Assembly: GCA_025924495.1 (NCBI GenBank)
Contig: JAICIG010000102.1
Span: 1 to 19,519, forward strand
Source: Pirellulales bacterium
GTDB taxonomy: Bacteria > Planctomycetota > Planctomycetia > Pirellulales > JAICIG01
Direction: 5' to 3'
Length of the DNA: 19,519 nucleotides
Position 1 is the first letter of the stretch, and each line of letters opens with the position of its first letter. The position numbers were made by a program, and so were the translations under genes. Below are positions 1-7,659 of the stretch, one piece after another. The notes under the pieces were generated by a model. That model had not been told where the DNA came from. It saw only the letters and a list, made by a program, of their open reading frames with translations, and searched no databases.

Positions 1-282
1 GTGGCGCCGGAGGGCGCCCTCGACCGGCTGATGGAGAAATACAAGAACCTGTACGGCGACCTTTCCGAGCCGGGCGGGTACACGGCGATCGCCCGCGATC
101 CAAAATTCGGGCGCGAATTCGTCATCCGGCGAGCCGATCAGTTGCTCTTCGGTACGGACTTCTTGATGCCCGACCAGGAGATTCCGCAGTTCGCTCTTTA
201 CGACTCGATGCAATTGCCCGCCGAGATTGAAGCCAAGATCTTCCGCGAGAACGCCATCCGCATCTTGAAGCTGGAAGCGTAA
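1..282 (+). CDS. Amidohydrolase family protein, C-terminal part (cut by window start)
   Basis: This is the last 93 residues of a metal-dependent hydrolase of the amidohydrolase-2 (TIM-barrel) type. Visible family marks are the late-strand motif LLFGTDF at about residues 48-54, whose Asp is normally a metal ligand or catalytic residue, and the closing helix FRENAIRILKL, which matches the usual ENA-R-L-x-L ending. Family members are about 270-350 residues, so most of the barrel lies upstream. The GTG at base 1 is only the first in-frame codon, not a credible start. The gene ends 31 bp from the stop of the next gene, which is convergent. Substrate cannot be told from this fragment. Confidence 0.8.
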   Translation: MAPEGALDRLMEKYKNLYGDLSEPGGYTAIARDPKFGREFVIRRADQLLFGTDFLMPDQEIPQFALYDSMQLPAEIEAKIFRENAIRILKLEA

Positions 283-313
283 CGCGGTTTTCGTCGTCAG
301 CCGGCTTGCACCG

Positions 314-1591
314 TTACGATTGCCAGAACTGGCTCTCGCGCGGCGGCTGATAACGCACGGCCAGGTGGGGCGTTTCCTGGCGCTTTTGCCCGGCGGCGAG
401 CGATTGCAAGCCGGCTTGCACCAGGCCGCTGGTGAGCAGCGTCCGCTCAATCGGGTAAGGCGCCTTGCCAGTTGTGAACATCTCTTCGGCCTTCGACATC
501 AAGGCGGCCGAGTAGACGACGTTGGGATTCGGTGGCAGATAGTAAAGCGTCGAAACCGGGTCGCCTTGTCCTTTGAGCCGTGCCGCGACGGTGAAATCTT
601 CGACCAGGCCGTTCAGTTGCAGCATCGTGGCCTTGGTTCCGTCGGCGTATTCATAGCGGTAGGCGACGGGCTCCTTGACCCATTCGCGCATCTGCTCGAA
701 GGCCGGATAGCGATGGCTGAATGTTTCTCCCTGTGCCAGCGTCTGGCTGCGCGAGAGGCAGGCCTCGAACAATCGAGGATCGCAGCCGCCGTCGCTCCAG
801 CCGCCCGCTTGCATCGCTTTCCAGACCGAGTCGCCGCGCAACGCATGCATCGCCTGCACGCCCGTCTCGCCTCCGCGGCGCCGTTCGACGAAACTCTGAA
901 GCGCTTCGAGTGCGTGGAAGTCGTAGATATCGATCGGCCCGAAAGCGACGACGAGCGCCTCTACCACTTCCGCCCCGGTAGGAAGATCGATCGCCGGCAT
1001 CCGCCATGTCACCGGCAGCGAGGAACCGGCCAACAGCGGAAAGCCCATCGCCTTCGACGTCTCCACCATTTCCTTGGCCCAGGCAAAATTCCACGACAGG
1101 TGCTTATCGTTGAACACTGGCGCCGTGCGATCCGAATTGCGAAAGACTTCGACAATCTGCTTGAAGAATTGGTAGCGCGGGTATTGCTTCTGTCCGATCT
1201 CATTCACCGGATAATCGCCATGCTCGCCGATCACCAGCACCGCATCGACCGCCAGCTTATTGCCGCCCGAGCAGAGCGCTTCGGCGATGGTCGGATAAAT
1301 CTTAAAGCCGAATTGCTTGGCGCGGCCGCGGCTCAAATCGTCATCGCCCGTCTGATCGACATAGGCCGATACCACTTCAAACGGCGGCTGATGCCATTTG
1401 CCCTTGAGCGGATACCCGGCGAGAAATCGCTCGGCCATGTGCCATGCGTGCGAGCGGTAGTTCCACAGCGTCGTGACCACCGCCATTCGCTTCCGAGCGG
1501 CCGCCGGCGCTTGCTCGGCCGCCAGCAGCGGCGCCGTCAACAGACCGGCCCCGATTGTGCCCACAAATTGACGACGAGTTTGCCGCAGCAT
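314..1591 (-). CDS. Tat-exported protein of unknown function
   Basis: The product has 425 residues. I chose the ATG at 1591 because GGAG lies 9 nt upstream and the protein then opens with a twin-arginine signal (TRRQFVGTIGAGLL, residues 5-18, then an AAEQA cleavage-like region). A longer in-frame start at 1666 would put 25 unlikely residues in front. The mature part begins with a Rossmann-like strand (RMAVVTTLWNYRSHAWHMAERFL). It carries a striking segment VLVIGEHGDYPVNEIGQ at about 118-134 and a second strand GFPLLAGSSLPVTWR at about 183-197. The layout faintly recalls the nucleotide-binding half of Gfo/Idh/MocA proteins, but there is no clear dinucleotide motif, so I give no function. It lies downstream of the DUF1501 gene on the same strand, 215 bp away, and probably has its own promoter. 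Confidence 0.8.
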   Translation of the reverse strand: MLRQTRRQFVGTIGAGLLTAPLLAAEQAPAAARKRMAVVTTLWNYRSHAWHMAERFLAGYPLKGKWHQPPFEVVSAYVDQTGDDDLSRGRAKQFGFKIYPTIAEALCSGGNKLAVDAVLVIGEHGDYPVNEIGQKQYPRYQFFKQIVEVFRNSDRTAPVFNDKHLSWNFAWAKEMVETSKAMGFPLLAGSSLPVTWRMPAIDLPTGAEVVEALVVAFGPIDIYDFHALEALQSFVERRRGGETGVQAMHALRGDSVWKAMQAGGWSDGGCDPRLFEACLSRSQTLAQGETFSHRYPAFEQMREWVKEPVAYRYEYADGTKATMLQLNGLVEDFTVAARLKGQGDPVSTLYYLPPNPNVVYSAALMSKAEEMFTTGKAPYPIERTLLTSGLVQAGLQSLAAGQKRQETPHLAVRYQPPRESQFWQS

Positions 1592-1711
1592 GGTGCGAAT
1601 CTCCAAGCGAAGTCGTGCACGTCGAGCATCTTCCCCGGAACTAGAGTAAATGGTTCCCGCGAACATCTCAACGCGCGTTGATTTGTGTGCGAGGCGGAGG
1701 AGAAACCGCTA

Positions 1712-1740
1712 ATTAATGCTAATCTTCACTTCATTGCCAA
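1712..1740 (-). promoter_or_regulatory. Possible sigma70-type promoter for the Tat-exported protein
   Basis: On the minus strand TTGGCA (1740-1735) is followed after 17 nt by ATTAAT (1717-1712), inside an AT-rich patch in otherwise GC-rich DNA. The -35 match is good and the -10 match is weak. It would give a leader of about 115 nt before the ATG at 1591. Confidence 0.3.
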
Positions 1741-1806
1741 TTAACGACGATGAGCGGTTAATATCCGCGTTTTGCGTCGCGCCAAACGCCGATGTGCGCT
1801 CGACGC

Positions 1807-3240
1807 TCAGCCAAACAATTCCACCAGCGGCCGGCCGTGCTCGACAAGCGGCACAGGCCTTCCAATGGCATCGGGGATGCGCAACTCGAGGTCAATGCCC
1901 AAGGCGTAGAAGATGGTGGCGGCGAGATCTTCGGGGCTGACGGGATGCGCGGCGGGGAAGGCGGCGTGAGCGTCCGAGCGGCCGTAGAGGGCGCCGCCGC
2001 GAACGCCGGCGCCGGCCAGCACGGCGGGGAAGCAATAGCTCCAATGATTGCGGCCCCAATGGGCGTTCCCCTGCGGCGTCCGGCCCATTTCGCCCAGACA
2101 GACAATCAGCGTCTCATCGAGCAGGCCGCGCTCGTCAAGATCGGTTAACAGCGCCGACAAGGTCTGGTCCCAGCCGGGCAGCAGATGCTTTTTGACGTCG
2201 TCGCTGTGGACGTGGCTGTCCCAACTGTAGCCGTCAGGACAATCCCAGAGCACGGTGACGAAGCGCGCGCCGGCTTCGATCAGTCGCCGCCCCAACAGCG
2301 CCGATTGGCCGAATAGGTGGCGGCCGTAACGATCGCGCAGCGAGGCGGGCTCTTGCCGGATATCGAACGCAGTGCGGATCCGCGGCGAGGTGAGTAACGC
2401 CAGGGCTCGCTCGCGCATGCGATCGAGATTTGCCGTCGCCGCGCTGCGATCGAACGCACGGACCGCTGTCTCAAACTGCTCTCGCAGGGAGAGCCGGCGA
2501 TCGAGCCGATCAAGCGTTACGTCGGGCTGCTGATCCAATCCTTTCAATCGGAAATCGAGCTCGGCGTCGGTGCAATCGCGGAAATAAGGGTTGTCTTTGC
2601 CATCGCGCTTGCGGATTTCCGTCGCCACGGCGTCATAGCCGCGGCCGAGCCAGCCGGCGTATTGACCGAGCCGATCATAGCCCTGAATGTGCCCCAGCCG
2701 GTTCGGCACATACACGTAGCTGGGCATATCGGGCAGCTTGGCGCCGGCGGCGCGCTGATCGAGGTATTCGACGACGGAGCCCATCGCGGGCCAGTCCTTG
2801 TCGGTAGCGTCGACGCCGGCAGCGCCGCGCGGAGCGGGGGGCATCGGCCGTCCGGTCTGAATGTAGTGGCAGGCATTGTGATCGTTCTGCTGGTGCGTCA
2901 CCGTGCGGATGACGGCGAAACGGTCGGAGAGCTGCGCCAACTGCGGCAGGTGTTCGCACACAAGCAGGCCCGGCGTACGCGAGGCGATCGGCTTGAACGG
3001 CCCGCGAATTCCCTCGGGCGCGTCAGGTTTCATGTCGAGCGTATCGAGTTGGCTGGGCCCTCCGAACAGGAACACGAACAGGACCGACCTGGCCCGCGCC
3101 TTCCCGACGGATTGAGCCTGCTCCGCTCCCCAGACGCGCGACAAGCTAACGCCAAACAGACCGGCGCCCGCGGCATGCAGCACGTCTCGCCGCGACAGTC
3201 CGCTGCAACAACTGCGTCTCGATCCGAGCATGTGCAACAT
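1807..3240 (-). CDS. DUF1501 family protein (Tat-exported)
   Basis: The product has 477 residues, a usual length for DUF1501. This is a large planctomycete/bacterial family with an alkaline-phosphatase/sulfatase-like fold whose enzymatic role is not settled. A twin-arginine signal is at residues 16-21 (SRRDVL) followed by a hydrophobic stretch. The family opening is at about 54-82, including GGPSQLDTLDMKP. Further family segments are the DHNACHYIQTGR and WPAMGSVVEYL stretches, the metal-site-like GEMGRTP and GRNHW (about 396-400), and the ending PSP-like region with YALGIDLE. The usual form of the late motif in my memory is GRDHW, so the Asn here is a variant. In planctomycetes DUF1501 genes normally follow DUF1549/DUF1553 cytochrome genes. 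Here the gene instead follows an FG-GAP gene after 25 bp, so the two are probably co-transcribed. The start at 3240 has only a weak ribosome site. Confidence 0.9.
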   Translation of the reverse strand: MLHMLGSRRSCCSGLSRRDVLHAAGAGLFGVSLSRVWGAEQAQSVGKARARSVLFVFLFGGPSQLDTLDMKPDAPEGIRGPFKPIASRTPGLLVCEHLPQLAQLSDRFAVIRTVTHQQNDHNACHYIQTGRPMPPAPRGAAGVDATDKDWPAMGSVVEYLDQRAAGAKLPDMPSYVYVPNRLGHIQGYDRLGQYAGWLGRGYDAVATEIRKRDGKDNPYFRDCTDAELDFRLKGLDQQPDVTLDRLDRRLSLREQFETAVRAFDRSAATANLDRMRERALALLTSPRIRTAFDIRQEPASLRDRYGRHLFGQSALLGRRLIEAGARFVTVLWDCPDGYSWDSHVHSDDVKKHLLPGWDQTLSALLTDLDERGLLDETLIVCLGEMGRTPQGNAHWGRNHWSYCFPAVLAGAGVRGGALYGRSDAHAAFPAAHPVSPEDLAATIFYALGIDLELRIPDAIGRPVPLVEHGRPLVELFG

Positions 3241-3265
3241 AACGACCTGCTACTTTCTGACCGTG

Positions 3266-4501
3266 TCACTTTTCGGACTTCTTATTGGAGCCTTCGTTTC
3301 GCCACCAACGCAACTCCAAAGCGCCGCGTTCAGCGCAGGCGGCCAGATCGAGATCGCCGTCCGCATCAAGATCGGCGGCGATGATCTGATTGGCGTTCGT
3401 CCACTTGTCTTTCAGGACATGCGTTTTCCACTCGCCGCGCGGATCGCCCAGGTTCTCGACCCAGACGACGCTGCCCGGCGCGCTCCAGCCGGTGGCCGCC
3501 ACGTCGAGATCGCCGTCGCCGTCGAGATCGGCGGCGAACGCTTCGAAGGCCTGCGGCAGCGGCGCGATTGCGTGTTTCTTCCAGGGGCCCGAGGCCGGCT
3601 GGCCGTTGTTCTCGTACCAGACGACTTGATGAACGACACCGGGCTCGTCGAACGGCGGGCCGAAGCCGAGCGCCAGCACCACATCCAGGTCGCCGTCGCC
3701 GTCCATGTCGGCCGGCTGGCCGTGCGTGGGATATTTCGATTGGTCGTCGATCACGTGCTTTTTCCACCGGCTTGCTTGCGGCTTGCCGGCATTTTCATAC
3801 CAGACGGTTTGCCGACTCGTGCGTCCGGTGGCCAGCAAATCGAGGTCGCCGTCACGGTCAAAGTCGGCCGTACGAATCGTGCGCGCTTCGCCGAGCGCAT
3901 CGTCGATCTTGTGCTGCTTCCATTCTCCTTCGTCATCCGGCGACCCGTCGTTCTCGAACCAGGCGACTGCGCCGCGGTTCCAGTTTGAGGCGGCGATGTC
4001 GAGGTCGCCGTCGCCATCGAGATCTGCCGGCGCCACGTCGTAGGCCGAGGGGAAGCCGCGCTGGGTGATGTAATGCCGCTTCCACAGCTTGCCGTCGCGC
4101 GGCGTGCCGCTGTTCTCGAACCACTTCAAATCGCCGTACAGGTTCTCGACAATCACCACGTCGGGTCGGCCGTCGCCGTTGACGTCGGCAATGGCATGCC
4201 GTTCGAGCCGATCGGGATCATTCTGCTGAATGAAATGCCGCGAGAAGTTTCCCTGGCCGTCATTCTCGAACCAGTAGAGGGCGTTGTGCGGCAGTGCGTC
4301 GGCGCTGGTCAGATCGAGATCGCCGTCCCCATCGAGATCGGCGGCCGCCACGCCGAAAGCGTACGTGTAATCGCTCGAGATCAGATGCTCGCTGAAGCGG
4401 CCCGTCGCTGAAGGAGGATCAGCAAGACTCTGATTAGTGAAATTGTCCGCAAGGCAGAGGGCTGTCACGACAGTAAATGCCGCGCATGTTGCGATCCGCA
4501 C
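3266..4501 (-). CDS. Exported FG-GAP/VCBS-repeat seven-bladed propeller protein
   Basis: The product has 411 residues. An N-terminal Sec-type signal (MRIATCAAFTVVTALCLA) is followed by seven repeats, each with a calcium-binding-type motif close to DLDGDGDLD. They start at about residues 55, 106, 160, 213, 265, 325 and 377, with repeat spacing of 51-60 residues. Each repeat also carries a WFEN or WYEN strand. Seven such repeats predict a seven-bladed beta-propeller of the FG-GAP/VCBS type, known from integrin alpha chains and many secreted bacterial proteins, acting outside the cytoplasm in binding. The fourth copy (DFDRDGDLD) and last copy (DLDADGDLD) have one substituted loop residue. The regular GATCGAGATCGCCGTC-like DNA pattern seen here is the coding image of these repeats. 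The gene is first of a likely two-gene unit with DUF1501. The ligand is unknown. Confidence 0.9.
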   Translation of the reverse strand: MRIATCAAFTVVTALCLADNFTNQSLADPPSATGRFSEHLISSDYTYAFGVAAADLDGDGDLDLTSADALPHNALYWFENDGQGNFSRHFIQQNDPDRLERHAIADVNGDGRPDVVIVENLYGDLKWFENSGTPRDGKLWKRHYITQRGFPSAYDVAPADLDGDGDLDIAASNWNRGAVAWFENDGSPDDEGEWKQHKIDDALGEARTIRTADFDRDGDLDLLATGRTSRQTVWYENAGKPQASRWKKHVIDDQSKYPTHGQPADMDGDGDLDVVLALGFGPPFDEPGVVHQVVWYENNGQPASGPWKKHAIAPLPQAFEAFAADLDGDGDLDVAATGWSAPGSVVWVENLGDPRGEWKTHVLKDKWTNANQIIAADLDADGDLDLAACAERGALELRWWRNEGSNKKSEK

Positions 4502-4633
4502 CGGCCACCTCGATTGCGTGAGACGCTTAAAATCGCCCCCAATAGATTCGGGTTCGCGGCCTTTCTCTGCGCAATCATCCTATCGTGGCGGCGCCCATTT
4601 GGCAGCGCGGCGCCATAGCGTTGCCTTGAATGC

Positions 4634-4650
4634 TCCGAACAAGGTTCGGA
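4634..4650. promoter_or_regulatory. Perfect dyad, candidate operator
   Basis: TCCGAAC, three bases (AAG), then GTTCGGA form an inverted repeat with 7-bp arms and no mismatch. It sits in the divergent promoter region between the FG-GAP and ceramidase-like genes, about 35 bp upstream of the candidate rightward -35 box. No T-run follows on either strand, so an operator is more likely than a terminator. No regulator is identified. Confidence 0.4.
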
Positions 4651-4682
4651 TCTCAGGCAGATCTCGCTCCTGCCGCGGACAG

Positions 4683-4711
4683 TTGACGGCCGCCGAGTAA
4701 GGGAGTGCAAT
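4683..4711 (+). promoter_or_regulatory. Possible sigma70-type promoter for the ceramidase-like gene
   Basis: TTGACG (4683-4688) is followed after 17 nt by TGCAAT (4706-4711). The -35 matches 5 of 6 consensus bases and the -10 matches 4 of 6. It would start RNA near 4718, giving a leader of about 94 nt before the GTG start at 4812. Confidence 0.35.
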
Positions 4712-4811
4712 ATGTTGAAGTAAACAGAGTGTCCGGCTAGGAACAGGCTTAGCTGCTCGCCAAGACGCGCAGCAAAGTAGGGCGCCCACCAACTGAACGA
4801 AGGATCATCGA

Positions 4812-6287
4812 GTGACCAACAAGCTAACATGTGTCTTCTGGCGGGCAGTTGTCTTCGCGCTTTGCCTCGCAGCTGTCGGACGAAGTAGGGCGCTGGCGGC
4901 CGACGAATCAAAAGTCTTTCGCGCAGGCGCTGTGGCGCTCGATATTTCGCCGCCTAAGTTGCCCGTAATCATCAACGGCAACATGACCGAAGCGTTGGCT
5001 CACGAGATCGTCGATCCGCTTCATGCCCGAGCCCTGGTGCTCGACGACGGCACGAACCAGATTGCGATCGTCATCGTCGATAGTTGCGCGATGCCGCGCG
5101 ATCTGCTCGACAAGTCAAAGCAACTGGCCCACAAGGCCACCGGAATTCCGACTGAGCACATGTTGATCGCCGCCACGCATTGCCACTCCGCGCCATCGGT
5201 GTTCGCCGCTCTGGGATCCGACGTGGATCAAGACTACGTCAGGTTCGTCACGCCTCGCATTGCCGAAGCGATCGTCGAAGCCCAGAAGCGACTGGCCCCG
5301 GCGCGGATCGGCTTGGCGATCGGCCGCGACGAGACGAACGTCGGCTGCCGCCGCTGGCTGATGCGCCCCGACACGGCGCCGACGAACAAGTTCAGCGGCA
5401 AACAGCACGATCTGGCGCAAATGCATCCGGGCTTCAATAATCCGAAGGCGCTGCGGCCAACCGGACCAGTCGACCCTGAAGTGCCGGTGCTTGCCGTGCA
5501 GACCCGCGACGGTCGGCCGCTGGCCACGCTCACGAATTACTCCATGCACTATGTGGGCGCTAAACCGGTCTCGGCCGATTATTTCGCCGTGGTCTGCAGC
5601 AAGCTCGGCGGGCTGCTCAAAGCGGATGATAACTACGTGGGCCTGCACTCCAACGGCACCAGCGGCGATCAATGGCTGATGGATTACCGCTTGCCAGCCC
5701 GGCGCGAGTACAGCATCGACAGCGTTGCCAGCGACGTGGCGCAAGCGGCTTACGAGGCCTATCAAAAGATCAAGTTCTACGATTGGGCGCCGCTGGTGAT
5801 GGAGGAGCGTTTACTCGAACTGGGCGTGCGGATGCCCACGAGCGATGAAGTACGCGAAGCCCGCACGCTGGTCGATTCCTTCGCCGGCCGCAAACCCAAG
5901 ACATTGGAGGAGGTCTATGCCCGCGAGACGATCCTGATGAGCGAGCTGCCGCCGACGCGCGAGCTGAAGCTGCAGGCGATTCGGATCGGCCAGTGGGGCA
6001 TTGCGGCCATTCCCAACGAGGTCTTCGCCGTCAGCGGGCTGACGATCAAGAGCCGCAGTCCTTTGAAGCCGACGTTTACCATCGAACTGGCCAATGGCTG
6101 CGAGGGCTACATTCCGCCCCCCGACCAGCATGCCTTGGGCGGTTACGAGACATGGCGCGCCCGCTCCAGCTGCTTGGAAGAAACCGCGGAGGTGAAGATC
6201 GTCTCGACCGTGCTCGACCTGCTTGATTCGGTCGCCAAAACGCGTGGCGAAGAACAAGCCGTCGCTGCGGCCAAGTCCGCACCGTGA
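4812..6287 (+). CDS. Exported neutral/alkaline ceramidase-like hydrolase
   Basis: The product has 491 residues. The GTG start at 4812 is supported by AAGGA at 4800-4804 (7 nt away) and by the Sec-type signal it produces (residues 1-30, ending RALAA). The mature protein opens FRAGAVALDISPP, the typical start of the neutral/alkaline non-lysosomal ceramidase N-terminal domain. It then shows VIVDSCAMP (about 88-95), THCHSAP (122-128, the zinc-ligand histidine motif), NYSMHYVG (242-249) and LHSNGTSGDQ (278-287, in the place of the family's catalytic Asn-Gln-Gly segment). True ceramidases are about 650-700 residues and have a C-terminal immunoglobulin-like domain. This protein is shorter, as in many planctomycete homologues often named only ceramidase-like. 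The substrate is therefore open: lipid amides are a guess from family. It is transcribed alone and is convergent with the next gene. Confidence 0.85.
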   Translation: MTNKLTCVFWRAVVFALCLAAVGRSRALAADESKVFRAGAVALDISPPKLPVIINGNMTEALAHEIVDPLHARALVLDDGTNQIAIVIVDSCAMPRDLLDKSKQLAHKATGIPTEHMLIAATHCHSAPSVFAALGSDVDQDYVRFVTPRIAEAIVEAQKRLAPARIGLAIGRDETNVGCRRWLMRPDTAPTNKFSGKQHDLAQMHPGFNNPKALRPTGPVDPEVPVLAVQTRDGRPLATLTNYSMHYVGAKPVSADYFAVVCSKLGGLLKADDNYVGLHSNGTSGDQWLMDYRLPARREYSIDSVASDVAQAAYEAYQKIKFYDWAPLVMEERLLELGVRMPTSDEVREARTLVDSFAGRKPKTLEEVYARETILMSELPPTRELKLQAIRIGQWGIAAIPNEVFAVSGLTIKSRSPLKPTFTIELANGCEGYIPPPDQHALGGYETWRARSSCLEETAEVKIVSTVLDLLDSVAKTRGEEQAVAAAKSAP

Positions 6288-6291
6288 TCGG

Positions 6292-6314
6292 CGCCGGCTA
6301 ATTCAGAGCCGGCG
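6292..6314 (+). terminator. Hairpin between convergent genes, possible terminator
   Basis: CGCCGGC (6292-6298) and GCCGGCG (6308-6314) form a perfect 7-bp stem with a 9-base AT-rich loop. It lies in the 33-bp gap between the stop of the ceramidase-like gene and the stop of the oppositely oriented oxidoreductase. Only a short GCGTTT follows on the plus strand and there is no T-run on the minus strand, so it is a weak intrinsic terminator at best. Confidence 0.45.
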
Positions 6315-6320
6315 GGCGTT

Positions 6321-7307
6321 TCACACCGCACAGGCGGCGAGTCGGTCCATCCAGCGCTGCACTTGCAGGCCGTCGGCATACGTTGCGCCGACGGGCACGG
6401 CTTGCAGGCCGCGCACGACTCGGCAGAACGAGCGTAGCTCCTCGGCCATCATGCCTATGGGGCCGGAGGAACCCGCTCGGATTTCGAGTGCCAACGGCCA
6501 GCTCGCCCGTTCGTCCCAAACTTCAATCGGCCGAGGATTGGGCGAGATTCTCGCCGCCCAGCCCGCGCCGAAGACTTCCATCCGATCGATGCCGCGGGGC
6601 GGCATGCCCGGCGGCGTGAGATAGGATGCGGCGAATGACGCCATGAGCCCGTCAGGCCACTTCAACTGCGCCAGCGCCAGGTCAATGTCTCCCTCGCTGG
6701 TGCGATGATACTGAGCGCTGAAGTGCACGGGTTCGATCCGCTCGACCAGCGCTTGGACCAGATACAAGTCGTGAACCATGGCGGCATGCAGCGGGTTTTC
6801 GCCAGGGAACTGCTTCACGATGCTTGCCGGCCGATGCCGCACGCAGTCGATGTAGGCGATTGGTCCGCGCCGCGGCAGCTCCTCTCGCAACTGTTGGAAC
6901 TCGCTGTTGAACAGGACGATGTGGCCGAGCATCAGGTTGCTCGAGTCGGGGCGCACGAGCTTCGCCAGCGTTTGCGCTTGGCGCAAGTCATCACAGATTG
7001 GCTTTTCCAAGAGCACGGTCTTGCCTGCCTCAAGCAGCGACCGAGTCACCGGCACATGCGAGGCCGTGCTGCAGGCCACGACCCAGGCCTCGGCGTCCGA
7101 TTCGCGAGTTGCCTGACCTAGATCCGTCCAACCCGGAATGCCGGGCAATTCGCTAGCCAGCTTATCGAGGCTTTCCTGGCGTCGCGCCACGAGCGCCGCC
7201 AATTCGGCCTCAGCCAATCCAGCCGCCGTCAGCGCATGCAGGCGGCCGAACCGGCCCAGGCCGACCACGCCGATCTTGACGGGTTCGAAGTTCTTGGAAT
7301 TCGTCAT
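6321..7307 (-). CDS. Gfo/Idh/MocA family NAD(P)-dependent oxidoreductase
   Basis: The product has 328 residues from the ATG at 7307, which I prefer over an in-frame start 30 bp upstream because GAGAAG precedes it and the Rossmann strand then begins near residue 10. Family marks are the nucleotide-binding GVVGLGRFGRLH (13-24), the strand WVVACSTASHVP (75-86), the LLEKPICDD motif (99-107) with the conserved Lys of EKP, GHIVLFN (128-134), and the late MVHDLYLV (177-184) with the His-Asp pair usual at the active site. These enzymes oxidise or reduce sugars, inositols and related polyols in the cytosol. The actual substrate cannot be read from sequence. The gene is monocistronic as far as visible and sits downstream of the signalling operon on the same strand, 348 bp away. 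Confidence 0.88.
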   Translation of the reverse strand: MTNSKNFEPVKIGVVGLGRFGRLHALTAAGLAEAELAALVARRQESLDKLASELPGIPGWTDLGQATRESDAEAWVVACSTASHVPVTRSLLEAGKTVLLEKPICDDLRQAQTLAKLVRPDSSNLMLGHIVLFNSEFQQLREELPRRGPIAYIDCVRHRPASIVKQFPGENPLHAAMVHDLYLVQALVERIEPVHFSAQYHRTSEGDIDLALAQLKWPDGLMASFAASYLTPPGMPPRGIDRMEVFGAGWAARISPNPRPIEVWDERASWPLALEIRAGSSGPIGMMAEELRSFCRVVRGLQAVPVGATYADGLQVQRWMDRLAACAV

Positions 7308-7655
7308 TGTTCTTCTCGGCGCAGCGCGAGCGTTCAATTAGTAGAGGCATCTACGTTTGCGAGACGCGGAATGCGGCTGGTGAAGCAGACGTTGCGTCCC
7401 ACCTTAGGCTAAGCTCTGTCCGGGTCGAAGCAAGCTCGAATCCGTAGCTTGAGGCACTGAGGTAGATATCTCGGACAGGGCCAGAAACGGAGGCGGCTGA
7501 TGTCTGGAAATCAACTGATTTCCTGCGAGGATTTCGCCGCCGAGCGGCCGCGAGATCGAAGAACCGCCAGCAAATGCAGGAGCTTTCGGCCGCGGCTAGA
7601 GGACAAAACTACTGAGCGATCCTGCTACACAAGTGAGCAAGTTTGTCACACTCGC
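7308..7655. other. Intergenic region upstream of the oxidoreductase gene (348 bp)
   Basis: This stretch lies between the end of the signalling operon and the start of the oxidoreductase, both leftward. It contains a nested inverted repeat at 7416-7478 and a hairpin touching the ANTAR stop codon at 7633-7659, both listed separately. No small gene with a ribosome site is visible. Confidence 0.6.
7416..7478. repeat. Nested inverted repeat
   Basis: The outer arms CTGTCCG (7416-7422) and CGGACAG (7472-7478) enclose inner arms CAAGCT (7431-7436) and AGCTTG (7446-7451). All arms are perfect. The element lies in the leader or promoter region of the leftward oxidoreductase gene. It could fold as RNA or bind a dimeric regulator; nothing in the sequence decides between them. 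Confidence 0.4.
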
Positions 7656-7659
7656 TCAC
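7633..7659 (-). terminator. Hairpin overlapping the stop of the ANTAR gene, possible terminator
   Basis: GTGAGC and GCTCAC arms plus an inner AGT/ACT pairing form about nine pairs with one mismatch and a 7-base loop, overlapping the TGA stop of the last gene of the signalling operon. The following minus-strand bases (TTGTGTAG) are only mildly T-rich, so termination here is uncertain. Confidence 0.35.

Larger units (their letters stand above)
4502..4811. other. Divergent intergenic region (310 bp)
   Basis: This region separates the FG-GAP gene (leftward) from the ceramidase-like gene (rightward). It holds a 17-bp perfect dyad at 4634-4650 and a possible rightward promoter at 4683-4711, listed separately. 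I found no convincing gene here: the short open frames lack ribosome sites and family character. Confidence 0.6.

Noticed and set aside
301..423. The 12-mer CCGGCTTGCACC occurring at 301 and again near 412
   Set aside because: It is a short match with no further similarity around it. The second copy is inside coding sequence, so it is most likely chance.
320..1681. Long plus-strand open frame (453 codons) opposite the Tat-exported protein gene
   Set aside because: It is a mirror of the real gene in GC-rich DNA. It lacks a ribosome site, has Arg/His-rich low-complexity composition, and matches no family, while the opposite strand has a signal peptide and good start.
2662..3988. Plus-strand open frames across the DUF1501 and FG-GAP genes
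   Set aside because: Their periodic residues mirror the repeated DGDGDLD codons on the other strand. No start site or family match is visible.
3300..4400. Periodic DNA pattern resembling a tandem repeat or CRISPR-like array
   Set aside because: The period of about 155-180 bp corresponds to the 51-60 residue propeller repeats. Units diverge as coding sequence does, and there are no uniform short repeats with spacers.
5115..5765. Minus-strand open frame (216 codons) inside the ceramidase-like gene
   Set aside because: It is a shadow of the coding strand, whose product has the THCHSAP motif and a signal peptide.
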